A stretch of 35,618 nt of DNA, from the NCBI GenBank assembly GCA_036268875.1, contig DATATI010000059.1:1-35618 (forward strand). The letters are read 5' to 3'. Of this stretch, positions 8,031 through 16,169 are shown piece after piece. Each line of letters starts with the position of its first letter. Position 1 is the first letter of the stretch. Under the pieces are notes generated by a model. That model was not told the DNA's origin. It made no database searches and saw only the letters and a program-made list of their open reading frames with translations. The translations under genes and the position numbers were made by a program. The DNA is from Polyangia bacterium. Lineage in GTDB: Bacteria > Myxococcota_A > Polyangia > Fen-1088.

Positions 8031-8660
8031 ATGGACAATCACTACCACTCGGAGACGGTTCGCAAAGAGACCCGGCACACGGTTTCGTTGGTGACGCCGC
8101 ACCTTTCACCGGGGATGTCGGTGCTGGATGTCGGGTGCGGTGAAGGGTACGTCACCGACATGCTGAGAGGGCGCGGCACGGGCGAGGTCTTCGGCGTCGA
8201 CATCGTCGATCTGCGGCGCGACAAAAGCGGCGTTTTTCGCCTCTACGACGGGCGCACGCTGCCGTTTCCCGACGATCGCTTCGACGTGGTGATGCTCAAT
8301 TTTGTGCTGCACCACGTGCCCGACGAATTGAAGATCGGGCTCATTCGTGAAGCGCTGCGCGTGGCCCGGGTCAAGCTGTTCGTCCTCGAGGACACACCGG
8401 CCACGGCCTTCGACCGGTTCGTCAGCCGCCGCCATGGCGACGCGTACCGGCGCAAGATCGCCAGCGATGCCCCGTTCGGTTTCCTCACCCGCGCCGAATG
8501 GCGCTGGCTGTTTCGCGGCATGGGCCTGGAGCTGGAATCGAGGCCGCTGTCCCGCTTCTGCCGCTCACTCTTCCAACCGTTCGCCCGCACCGCCTTCACC
8601 GTGCGCAAACCGGCTCGCCTCGCTCTGACAACCGCCGTCGAATTTTCACCAGCCTACTGA
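8031..8660 (+). CDS. Class I SAM-dependent methyltransferase (methyltransferase type 11-like)
   Basis: A 209-residue soluble enzyme. Motif I is VLDVGCGEG (31-39), followed by VFGVDIVD, DGRTLPFPDDRFDVVMLN (motif II/post I region) and LHHVPDE, as in small-molecule methyltransferases of the type 11 fold. The substrate cannot be told from sequence. ATG 8031 (MDNHYHSETV) is chosen; GTG 8001 would add 10 residues but no ribosome-binding site separates the two convincingly. It ends 13 bp before the end of the convergent PilZ gene. Confidence 0.85.
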   Translation: MDNHYHSETVRKETRHTVSLVTPHLSPGMSVLDVGCGEGYVTDMLRGRGTGEVFGVDIVDLRRDKSGVFRLYDGRTLPFPDDRFDVVMLNFVLHHVPDELKIGLIREALRVARVKLFVLEDTPATAFDRFVSRRHGDAYRRKIASDAPFGFLTRAEWRWLFRGMGLELESRPLSRFCRSLFQPFARTAFTVRKPARLALTTAVEFSPAY

Positions 8661-8673
8661 CGAACCCAGCGCG

Positions 8674-9111
8674 CTAGCTGTTGCCCTTGGGCTCTTCGTC
8701 GTCGCTGAGGTAGGCGAAGGTTCGGACCAGGTTCACGATTTCCTCGCGCTGCTGGACGCTGAGGTCGACGAACTGGACACCCATGCCCGGGTTGATGTTG
8801 TCATAGCTGCCGGGGCGAAACGGGTTCACCCACATCACGCGGCCTTCCAGGTTCAGCGGCTGGCCGCCGGGCGGGGTGAACTGCAGGTTCAAGCGGGTGC
8901 CGGGCGGCTCGGGAGCGTTGGTGCGGATGAAGATGCCCATCGCGCTGATGTCGGTGATGTACGCGAACAGAAAATTGTCCGCGCTCTTGTAGTCGACCTC
9001 GATGTCGACGGCGACGCGCGTGTGAATGCGTCGATCGGCGCCCGGCCGCCGTCTGTCGGCAGGCACGTTCACCTCGCGGCGCCGGCGGTCTTTTCCTCTG
9101 CGTGTCGTCAT
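8674..9111 (-). CDS. PilZ-domain c-di-GMP binding protein
   Basis: A 145-residue, single-domain PilZ protein. The basic N-terminus carries the binding motif Arg28-x-x-x-Arg32 (RRIHTR). The strand motif Asp54-x-Ser56-x-x-Gly59 (DISAMG) follows, so both halves of the c-di-GMP site are present. The later barrel (LNLEGRVMWVNP, GMGVQF) and C-terminal helix fit the PilZ form common in myxobacteria. It likely reports c-di-GMP to a motility, polysaccharide or regulatory target. It stands 83 bp upstream of the GT39-like gene on the same strand, but no partner is obvious. Confidence 0.9.
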   Translation of the reverse strand: MTTRRGKDRRRREVNVPADRRRPGADRRIHTRVAVDIEVDYKSADNFLFAYITDISAMGIFIRTNAPEPPGTRLNLQFTPPGGQPLNLEGRVMWVNPFRPGSYDNINPGMGVQFVDLSVQQREEIVNLVRTFAYLSDDEEPKGNS

Positions 9112-9194
9112 GCGCTCACGCGGCGCGATCGGGTTTAGCCCAGATCGGGTGCCGTCTCAAGAACATTGACGGCGCGCCTCGTCGGAAACAGCGA

Positions 9195-11528
9195 CTATTT
9201 GATCTCGATGGTGCCCAGGCGAACGCGATCGCCGCCGTCGTTCGGGCCCTTGGTGACCTTCAGGCGCTTGCCTTCACCGCCCGGCCAGAAGCCCATGAAA
9301 ATGGTGTATGTGCCCGCCGGGGTGGTCATCAGCGGCACGTCGACGTCGAAGTGGTCGCGTACGTATTCGCCCGGCAGCCAGTAATTGGTGGGGAAGGCGT
9401 GATTCAGCGGATCGTGATCGCCGAGAACGCGCGGCGCCGCCGGCCCGTCGAAGTGAACAAAGATCTTGTAACTGCCCGGCGGGTGGCCCTTCACCCGGAA
9501 GGTCAGCTCCAGCCCGATCTTTCCCGGCCGCCGCATCGACGGCGGGAAATCGGCGCCGATCAAATCGATGGCGTCCCCGAAGGTGGCGAACACCGGTACG
9601 CGCCAGCTCCAGGGGGGCTTCTCGTCGGGCTGCCAGGTGTTGGTGCCGGGCGGCGGCGGGTTGGGCGACATCCAGACGTTGGTGCGCAGCGGGTTCTGGT
9701 CGGCCTCGCCGGGCGAAAGGCGATTCGACAGCAGCAGGAAGCGCGTCGATTCCGCGTCGACCACCGCGTAGTCGATCTTCGCCGTCTTGAGCGCATTGTC
9801 CAGGGCCGCCAGATCATCCGCCGACACCAGGGCAAAAACGCGGTTGCGGTCGCGCAGGAAATCCACCAGGCGATCCTGCGACGGGATCTCCACCATCTTC
9901 TCGTGACCGTAGAACCCGGCGCCGTGGCCTTCGATGTGATACTTGCCGATCTTCTCGCCCGCCTTGGCGTACTTGGCGTAGGACTCGAGCACCGGCTTGA
10001 ACGAAAAGTGCGTCGAAAGGTGCGGCACCAACACGTCGGCCACGAAGAAAGAGAACACCAGCGCGAAGCCGATGGCCGCTTGCAAGCCCCAGCGCCCGGC
10101 GGCCAGGATCACCGGCTCGAGCTTGCGTTGCCAGTTGCGGCCGTTGGTCAGATCGCGCGGGGGCACCCGACCGACGGCGCGCCCGCGGGCCGCCAGGCCC
10201 GTGTACACGCCCATCGCCATCAGGAACCCCATGCCCAGGATCAGGTGTTCGATCGAGATGACCGCCGGCCACTTCACCTTGTCCAGAAGGTGCACCGACA
10301 CCAATTCTTCCGGCTCGATGAAGAAATCGCGCGCCACCACCATGGTCCCGGTGGCCATCAGCAGACCGGCCACCGGTTCCAGCCGGTTTCCCTCCAGGAC
10401 CTCGTCGAGGAAAACACCCACCGCCAGGCCCAGGGCCGGCAGCGCGACGTAGCGGCCGTCGCCCAGCACCAGCACCAGGTACGTCGACAGCGCGAACCCC
10501 AGGCCAGCGACGAAAAGAATGTACAGCTGACCGAACGCCAGCCGCGTGTTGGTCTGCACGCCCTCCGATTCGTCGAGCCGAATCAGCGGACGGGCCAGGG
10601 CGAACACCACCACCGCGCTCCAGGGAAACAGGCCGAAGCCGAGCTGGCGCACCAGATACTCAAAGTTGTGCGACGGCACGCCGCCCTGGGCGACGCCGCC
10701 CAGCAGCGGCGAAAATTTCCCCGCCACGATGTTGGTCATGGCCGCCACCATCAGCGCGATGCTGAGGACGCCGAGGACGATCAGCGGAATGGCCGCGCGG
10801 CTCTTGGGGCGCAACGTGCTTTCGCCCAGGCGGCTGCCGGCGGGAATGTCGGGGCCGGTGCCGGGGGCGGCCAGATCGCCGGTGCCGTCGTCGACCTTGG
10901 CATCAGAGGCGATCAAGCCATAGCCGACGATCAGCGCCGCCAGCAGCGACAGCCCCGGCAGCACCACACCCAGCAGCGCGCCGGTGGCCAGATACCCGAT
11001 GCCCATGCCGGCGCAGGCGATCAAAAGATCGGCGATCCGCCGTTTGCCCGACGCCGGCCAGGCGTATCGCGCGAGACCACCGATGGCCAACGCCAGGCCG
11101 GCCATCTCCGGCGCGTCTGAGGTGAGCTGCCGCGCCTCCAGCGTGAAGATGGTCATGGTGCCCAGCGCCAACACCGAAAGGACGGCGGCGCGTCGGCGGA
11201 ACATTCCGGCCGCCGCCCAGTACACCGCCAGCAGGCAGCCGAGCGCGCACAAGGTGTTGAAGATGCGTGCGCCGAACTCGCCGGCGCCGAAGATCTTGAT
11301 CCCCAGGGCGGCCAGGAAAAACATCAGACCCTTGCCGCCCGGATAGCGGCCGCCCACCGTCGCGTCGAACAGGTGGCCGCTGTCGGCGATCTCGCGCGCC
11401 TGGTCGGCGATCTTCAGCTCCCAGGGATCCCAAAAGCCGAATGACCCCAGCCGCGGCAGGCAGAGCGCGACCGCAAAAAGCACCACCCAGCCCCACGGGG
11501 GGACTTTCCGAAGTCGTTCTGTGAGCAC
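9195..11528 (-). CDS. GT39-like (PMT/ArnT-type) membrane glycosyltransferase
   Basis: A 777-residue polytopic membrane protein. After the first helix, an acidic loop reads FGFWDPWE (Asp34, Glu37), the place where GT39/GT83 enzymes carry the catalytic or metal-binding acid. About ten or more hydrophobic helices follow to roughly residue 490. A periplasmic C-terminal part of about 270 residues is rich in beta-type sequence and ends LGTIEIK. The family transfers sugar from polyprenyl phosphate to lipid or protein; donor and acceptor here are unknown. The start is GTG 11528, with only a weak ribosome-binding site. A 190-bp palindrome lies just upstream. Confidence 0.85.
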   Translation of the reverse strand: MLTERLRKVPPWGWVVLFAVALCLPRLGSFGFWDPWELKIADQAREIADSGHLFDATVGGRYPGGKGLMFFLAALGIKIFGAGEFGARIFNTLCALGCLLAVYWAAAGMFRRRAAVLSVLALGTMTIFTLEARQLTSDAPEMAGLALAIGGLARYAWPASGKRRIADLLIACAGMGIGYLATGALLGVVLPGLSLLAALIVGYGLIASDAKVDDGTGDLAAPGTGPDIPAGSRLGESTLRPKSRAAIPLIVLGVLSIALMVAAMTNIVAGKFSPLLGGVAQGGVPSHNFEYLVRQLGFGLFPWSAVVVFALARPLIRLDESEGVQTNTRLAFGQLYILFVAGLGFALSTYLVLVLGDGRYVALPALGLAVGVFLDEVLEGNRLEPVAGLLMATGTMVVARDFFIEPEELVSVHLLDKVKWPAVISIEHLILGMGFLMAMGVYTGLAARGRAVGRVPPRDLTNGRNWQRKLEPVILAAGRWGLQAAIGFALVFSFFVADVLVPHLSTHFSFKPVLESYAKYAKAGEKIGKYHIEGHGAGFYGHEKMVEIPSQDRLVDFLRDRNRVFALVSADDLAALDNALKTAKIDYAVVDAESTRFLLLSNRLSPGEADQNPLRTNVWMSPNPPPPGTNTWQPDEKPPWSWRVPVFATFGDAIDLIGADFPPSMRRPGKIGLELTFRVKGHPPGSYKIFVHFDGPAAPRVLGDHDPLNHAFPTNYWLPGEYVRDHFDVDVPLMTTPAGTYTIFMGFWPGGEGKRLKVTKGPNDGGDRVRLGTIEIK

Positions 11529-11584
11529 GGTAAGGTGCTTACTTAATCCGGCCGGGCGGCCAGACGCAATCCCAAGGTGCTCCC

Positions 11585-11774
11585 GTTACGCGCGGGGCGA
11601 AGGCCCGGCAACCCGATTGGGGGCGGCTTTCGCGCGTTTGCGCTCCTCTGACGAGGAGCGCTCTTTAACGGATCCCGAAAGGGCGAATGGATCCCAAAAA
11701 GGGCGCTCCGCCAGGAGCGCAAACGCGCGAAAGCGGCCCTCCAATCGGTTGTCCACCTTCGCCCCGCGCGTAAC
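11585..11774. repeat. 190-bp imperfect palindrome (large inverted repeat)
   Basis: The outer ends are perfect 19-bp inverted copies: GTTACGCGCGGGGCGAAGG (11585-11603) and its reverse complement (11756-11774). Inside, 11626-11647 is the exact reverse complement of 11713-11734 (22 bp). The arms are about 70-77 bp with a loop of about 40 bp. Each arm also ends in its own small hairpin (11640-11661 and 11703-11720). The loop holds a direct repeat, GGATCCC at 11670 and 11689, each followed by an A-containing tract and GGGCG. It fills most of the gap between the lipoprotein stop (11801) and the GT39-like start (11528). It could be a MITE-like element, a terminator or a structured RNA. Confidence 0.85.
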
Positions 11775-11800
11775 GTACTCGCCTACGAAGATGTGACCGA

Positions 11801-12709
11801 TCAATCAGTGGCGGCGTCGTCGCCAGCGTCGGTGGCGGCGCTGCCGCCGGTGCCGCCGGCGTCGGTTGTTGCGCCGCCGGTTCCGGATGCGCCGCCGGTG
11901 CCGGCCGCGCCGCCGGTGCCGCCCGCCGGGCCGTTGCCGCCGAACGCCGCGCAAGCCGCCGCGCCGCCACCGAACGACAGGCCCTGGTCGCACTTGTTGC
12001 CGATGTACGGATCGCAGTACGGCACCGCCATGGCGCAGTCATCGTCCGACGTGCAGGCCGCCCCGGCGGTGACCCGGGCCGCGCACGTGCCGGCCAGGCA
12101 GCGCAGTGACTCCAGGCAGGGGTTGGTGTCGTCGTCGCAAGCCTCGCCGGCCATGTGCTTGGCGACGCATCTATAGACAACGCCCATCATCGTGCAATAC
12201 GAACCGGCGTTGCAAACCTCGCCCGGGTTGCCACACAGATCGTTCAGGTTCTTGACCACCTTCTTCGCGCACAGGGTCTTGTCGCAGATCAAGGTGCCGG
12301 TGCAGTCGTATTTGACCGTGCAGGGGGCGGATTCCTGGACGTCGCCCTGGAAGACGTATTCGCAGGCGGTGTTCATCGCGTCGATCTGCGTGGGGGTGAT
12401 GGTGCCGCTGGTGCTGTATACGCCGTTCACCTGGTTGATGCAGGCGCTGATGTTGGCCGGACGAAACACGCGCGGCGCGACCTGGCGCTGGGTGACCAGG
12501 TCCGCGCAAACCGCCTTTCGCGCGATCAGGCAGGCGTTCATGTCCGAGATGGCGCACTTGTTCACCACCTGACATTCCTTGGCCGCGACCTGGGCGCAAA
12601 AGTCGGTCGGGGTGACGGCCGAACTGCCGCCCTGGCACCCGCCGATCGTCGCCGTCATCGTCGCCAAGGCCGTCACCAAGAGAACACCCGAGCAAAGCCA
12701 ATTACGCAT
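11801..12709 (-). CDS. Cys-rich lipoprotein with Gly/Thr/Ala-rich tail
   Basis: A 302-residue predicted lipoprotein. The signal peptide ends at a lipobox, IGGC, with Cys25 as lipid anchor. A Cys-rich body (about 20 Cys) contains repeats of the type CxxxxxC-DDDxxPCLxxLxC, seen in many secreted proteins of myxobacteria. The last 60 or so residues are a low-complexity Gly-Thr-Ala-Asp tail (GGTGG, GASGTGG, GGSAATDAGDD). The start at ATG 12709 is well supported by GGAGGAA about 7 nt upstream (12716-12722, minus strand). Role unknown; likely outer-membrane or surface exposed and disulphide bonded. Confidence 0.88.
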   Translation of the reverse strand: MRNWLCSGVLLVTALATMTATIGGCQGGSSAVTPTDFCAQVAAKECQVVNKCAISDMNACLIARKAVCADLVTQRQVAPRVFRPANISACINQVNGVYSTSGTITPTQIDAMNTACEYVFQGDVQESAPCTVKYDCTGTLICDKTLCAKKVVKNLNDLCGNPGEVCNAGSYCTMMGVVYRCVAKHMAGEACDDDTNPCLESLRCLAGTCAARVTAGAACTSDDDCAMAVPYCDPYIGNKCDQGLSFGGGAAACAAFGGNGPAGGTGGAAGTGGASGTGGATTDAGGTGGSAATDAGDDAATD

Positions 12710-12800
12710 CGTCTGATTCCTCCAGGGGAATATGTCAGGCAGTCTGGCTGGCGAAGGGCGGCGGGGTCAAGGACGGATTCCGCGGCGCGCGTCGGGCGGG

Positions 12801-14309
12801 TCACATCTTCAAGAGAGCGGCTTTTTGCACCTTGCCGAGGGCCGTCTTCGGAAGCGCGTCCAGGACCCGCAGCGCGCGCGGCAGCTTGTACGGCGCCAGG
12901 CGATCAGCGGCAAAGGCGCACAGCTCGTTGACGGTCAGGGTGGTGCCCGGGCGCAGCACCACGCAGGCGGTGACCCGATCGCCCCAGGTTTCGTCGGGGA
13001 CGCCGATGACCGCCACTTCGGCGATGACCGGGTGCTCGCGCAGGACCGATTCGATCTCCAGCGCGCTGAGCTTGTAGCCACCGCTTTTCAGGATGTCCGT
13101 CGACGTGCGGCCCAGCAAGCGAATGACGCCGGCGGCGTCGCGCACGCCGGTGTCACCGGTGCGAAAGCGGCCGTCCTGGTCGAAGGCGCGTCCGGTGGCG
13201 TCGGGATCGCCGTGATAGCCGGAGAACATCTGCGTCGACCGCACGCGCAGCTCGCCCGGTTCGTCGGGGCCCAGCAGGCGGCCGTCGTCACCGACGATGT
13301 CGACCGAGACACCGGGCAACTCGCGCCCGACGGCGCCGGCCAGGCGTGGACCATCCAGCGGATTCGACAAGGCCATCCCGATCTCGGTCATGCCGTACCG
13401 TTCAAGAAGGGTCTGCCCGGCCAGGGCGGCGAAATCGTGAAACAGCGACGCGGGCAAGGCGGCCGAGCCGCTGGTCATCAAGCGCAGGCGGCGCGCGCCC
13501 GCCGCCCACGCCGCTTGCGTGTCGGGCGCGGCGGCGCGGAAGGCGTCGAGCAGCTTGGCGTAGATGGTGGGCACCGCCATGAACACCGTGCTGTCGGCCA
13601 GCAGGGTCCAGACCCGCGGCGCCTCGAAGGCGGCGAAGCGCGCGCTGGCGCCGGCCCACAGCGCGCCCAGCAGCGCCACCACCACGCCGTGCGTGTGGTG
13701 CAGCGGCAAGACGTGCAGCAGGCGATCGTCGGCCCGCCACCCCCAGGCGCCTTCCAGCGACGCCAACGACGCCGCCAGCGCGGCGTGACTGAGGGTGACG
13801 CCTTTGGGCTTGCCGGTGGTGCCCGACGTGAACAGCATCAGCGCCGGATCGCCGTCAGCAGTCGGGGCGGCGGGGCCCTTGAGGTCAGCGACGGGGTTCG
13901 CCCGGTCCGTCGAGAGATGGTCGAGCACCGTCAGCGGCGCCGCGCTCAAGCCCGCCAGACGCGTCGCCAGCGCCGGCGCCGCCAGCACGCGCACCGGCGC
14001 GGCGGTGTCCAGCAGGTGGCCAAGCTCGGCCGGCGGGTGCGACGGCGACAGCGGCACGGCGGTTCCGCCGGCCAGGAACACGCCCAGCATCGTCTCGACG
14101 TAACGGCTGGAGGGCGGGAACAGAAACGCCACCCGGGCGCCGTTCAGCGACGGGCGATCGCCGCGCAGCTCTGCCGCGATGGTTTGCGCGCGCGCCCGCA
14201 GCTTGGCGTACGCAACGGTGCGCGGCGCTTCGCCGGCGGGCGCCTCCTCGACGATCGCCGGGGCGTCCGGCCATCCGCTCTCCCACAGGCGCTGGAGCAA
14301 GATCGACAT
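12801..14309 (-). CDS. matB: Malonyl/methylmalonyl-CoA synthetase-like acyl-CoA ligase
   Basis: A 502-residue ANL-superfamily adenylate-forming enzyme. The P-loop is TSGTTGKPKG (161-170) and the A5 region ERYGMTEIGMALSNP (303-317), a sequence typical of MatB/ACSF3 malonyl-CoA synthetases. RTGDTG is the A7 motif and Lys493 in KTALGK is the A10 adenylation lysine. It should convert malonate or methylmalonate plus CoA and ATP to the CoA ester, a supply route for fatty-acid or polyketide extender units. No malonyl-CoA decarboxylase (matA) is nearby. Substrate assignment rests on the A5 motif and is likely, not certain. It starts 6 nt after a TAAAAA element. Confidence 0.85.
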   Translation of the reverse strand: MSILLQRLWESGWPDAPAIVEEAPAGEAPRTVAYAKLRARAQTIAAELRGDRPSLNGARVAFLFPPSSRYVETMLGVFLAGGTAVPLSPSHPPAELGHLLDTAAPVRVLAAPALATRLAGLSAAPLTVLDHLSTDRANPVADLKGPAAPTADGDPALMLFTSGTTGKPKGVTLSHAALAASLASLEGAWGWRADDRLLHVLPLHHTHGVVVALLGALWAGASARFAAFEAPRVWTLLADSTVFMAVPTIYAKLLDAFRAAAPDTQAAWAAGARRLRLMTSGSAALPASLFHDFAALAGQTLLERYGMTEIGMALSNPLDGPRLAGAVGRELPGVSVDIVGDDGRLLGPDEPGELRVRSTQMFSGYHGDPDATGRAFDQDGRFRTGDTGVRDAAGVIRLLGRTSTDILKSGGYKLSALEIESVLREHPVIAEVAVIGVPDETWGDRVTACVVLRPGTTLTVNELCAFAADRLAPYKLPRALRVLDALPKTALGKVQKAALLKM

Positions 14310-14315
14310 GCCGCC

Positions 14316-14321
14316 TTTTTA
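14316..14321 (-). promoter_or_regulatory. -10-like TAAAAA just before the matB start
   Basis: On the minus strand GGTAAAAA is followed by six bases and ATG 14309. A transcript starting about 7 nt after the hexamer would begin at the start codon. The same bases (AAAGGCGG) could instead act as a weak ribosome-binding site. Confidence 0.4.
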
Positions 14322-14336
14322 CCCGAAAGCGCGCCT

Positions 14337-15332
14337 TCAGCCGCGGCGCCTGAATAAACAGCTTTCGCCGTGCTCCAGGATCGCCACGTGCCGGCTGTCA
14401 TCATCGACGGCGCCGCGACCGAGGCCGCGTGACCGGGCCAGTTGCCGCAGCCAAATGAGCGGCGCCTGCAGCGGTTCATAGCTCAGCGGGAACGAGCCAT
14501 GCGTGATGGGGATGAACACCCGCGACCCGAGATCTTCAAAGGCGTACAGGGCATCCAGCGGCGACATGTGCTCGTCGCGAAAGCTGGCCGGTTCGTAGCC
14601 GGCGATCGGCAGCAGCGCCACGTCGGGACGAAAGCGCCGCCCGATCTCGGCGAACCCGGAGAAGTAACCGGTGTCGCCGGCGAAGTACACGGTGGTGCCT
14701 TGGGAGCGCACGATGTACCCGGTGGCCCCGCGGCGAACGAAGTCGCCGAGGCCCCGCACGCCCGAGTGCCGCACCGGCACGGCGGTGATCTCCAGATCGC
14801 GGTGACGAAGGCTTTGCCCGGGGCCAAGCTCGACCACGTCGGCGAAGCGCAGCCGGCCAAGGAGGTCGGCGCAGCGGGGCGGCACCACCACCCGGGCCTC
14901 ACGCGACAAGCGGCGCAGGCTGCTCGGCCGCAGGTGATCGCGGTGGGCGTGCGAGATCAGCACCAGGTCGACGTCGTCGCGATCGCCTTCGTGCAAGCCG
15001 GCCGCCTGCGCCCGCCGCAGTCCCCACAGGCTGTTGTCCAGCAGCGGATCGGTCAAAAGGCGCGCCTGCGGCGTGGTGACCATCACCGTGGCGTGGCCGA
15101 CGAACGTCACCGCCACCGTCCCCGCCGGCGGGTGCGCCACCGCCGCCGCCGCCACCGGCACCGTGCCGTGCCGCAGACGCGAAAGGGCCGCCGCCAGAAA
15201 CCGCATGGTCAGCATCAGCCGGGGTGCGCCGCGCAGGCGCTGGCGGTGTTGCCGGTCCAGATCGCGCACGCGCTGCAGACCTTCCCGATCCGCGCGGTGA
15301 ACGTCCCTGCCTGGCGAGCGAGAAGGTACCAT
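14337..15332 (-). CDS. Metallo-beta-lactamase-fold hydrolase (UlaG / NAPE-PLD-like)
   Basis: A 331-residue enzyme from ATG 15332. The metal motif His128-x-His130-x-Asp132-His133 (SHAHRDH) follows a TFVGHATVMV strand and a TDPLLDNSLW segment. Downstream are VRHSG, the AGDTGYFSGF metal-binding aspartate region and a late His in ITHGSF. This order fits the Lactamase_B_2 group, which includes UlaG and NAPE-hydrolysing phospholipase D. The substrate is unknown; a phosphodiester or lactone is typical. The N-terminal 39 residues look natural for the family (basic, then MLTMRFL), but M40 at 15215 is an alternative start. It ends 27 bp beyond the start of the matB-like gene on the same strand. Confidence 0.82.
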   Translation of the reverse strand: MVPSRSPGRDVHRADREGLQRVRDLDRQHRQRLRGAPRLMLTMRFLAAALSRLRHGTVPVAAAAVAHPPAGTVAVTFVGHATVMVTTPQARLLTDPLLDNSLWGLRRAQAAGLHEGDRDDVDLVLISHAHRDHLRPSSLRRLSREARVVVPPRCADLLGRLRFADVVELGPGQSLRHRDLEITAVPVRHSGVRGLGDFVRRGATGYIVRSQGTTVYFAGDTGYFSGFAEIGRRFRPDVALLPIAGYEPASFRDEHMSPLDALYAFEDLGSRVFIPITHGSFPLSYEPLQAPLIWLRQLARSRGLGRGAVDDDSRHVAILEHGESCLFRRRG

Positions 15333-15443
15333 GTCGTGTCGTCGCCGCCTTCGTGCTAAGTCAGTGTTTCCCGTGAGATCAGGAGAAAGCAAGGAATTGT
15401 CGGTCGGCCCAAACAAGAAAAAAGTTCGCCCCACGTGCTGGCG

Positions 15444-16169
15444 ATGAGCGCCGACGGCGCCCCGCCGCACGTCACCATCGTCATTCCGGTCTACAACGAA
15501 GAAGGGATCCTGGCCGGGTCGGTGCTGGAGCTGGAAGAAAAGCTGCGCCCCTTCGGCTGGACGTACGAGCTTTTGCTTTGTGAAAACGGCTCGCGCGATC
15601 GCACGGTGGAGATCGGCAAGGAACTGGAGAGGGCTCACCCGCAGGTGCGCATGCTGTCCACCGGCTCGCCGAACTATGGCCTGGCCATGAAGACCGGCAT
15701 CCTGGAGGCGCGCGGCAAGTTCGTCATCTGCGACGAGATCGATCTGCTGGACACGCAGTTTTACGCGCGGGCGCTGGCCCTGCTGGAACGCAGCGACACC
15801 GAGATGGTGGTGGGATCGAAGGCCATGGTGGGGTCGAACGATCAGCGGCCGCTGTTCCGGCGGGCGGCGACGCGCGTGTACAACGGGATGTTGCGGGTGG
15901 TCTGCCATTACCGCGGCACCGACACGCACGGCTTGAAGGCGTTCCGGCGCGAGGCCCTGCTGGAGACCGCTCGCCGCTGCGTGCTGGACCGCGACGTCTT
16001 CGCCAGCGAGTTCGTCATCCGGGCCCACCGCGAGGGCAAGAAGGTCGTCGAGATCCCCTTCGCCGTGCGCGAGAAGCGGCCGCCGTCGATCAACCTGACC
16101 AAGCGCGTGCCGCACGTGCTCAAGAGCGTGGCCAGGCTGGCCATCTCCGTGCGCCAGAACCGGGAGTGA
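15444..16169 (+). CDS. Glycosyltransferase family 2 (polyprenyl-phosphate sugar synthase-like)
   Basis: A soluble GT-A fold enzyme of 241 residues from ATG 15444 (244 from GTG 15435). The N-terminus has [12 protein letters not shown], and the nucleotide-sugar region follows. The usual acidic motifs are modified: the first reads CENGSRDRT where many relatives have DDGSxDGT, and the DxD-like motif reads CDEIDLLD, with one extra residue between the acidic positions. The tail [20 protein letters not shown] resembles DPM1-like enzymes, which make polyprenyl-phosphate sugars for membrane glycosyltransferases. No transmembrane segment. Its stop overlaps the next gene's GTG start. Confidence 0.83.
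   Translation: MSADGAPPHVTIVIPVYNEEGILAGSVLELEEKLRPFGWTYELLLCENGSRDRTVEIGKELERAHPQVRMLSTGSPNYGLAMKTGILEARGKFVICDEIDLLDTQFYARALALLERSDTEMVVGSKAMVGSNDQRPLFRRAATRVYNGMLRVVCHYRGTDTHGLKAFRREALLETARRCVLDRDVFASEFVIRAHREGKKVVEIPFAVREKRPPSINLTKRVPHVLKSVARLAISVRQNRE

Noticed and set aside
9102-11120. Plus-strand open frame of 672 codons opposite the GT39-like gene
   Set aside because: Low-complexity Arg/His/Gln-rich product with no signal or domain; the opposite strand encodes a clear membrane protein.
11586-11804. 72-codon minus-strand open frame inside the 190-bp palindrome
   Set aside because: Its length comes from the inverted repeat; composition is Arg/Lys/Ala-rich with no start signal.
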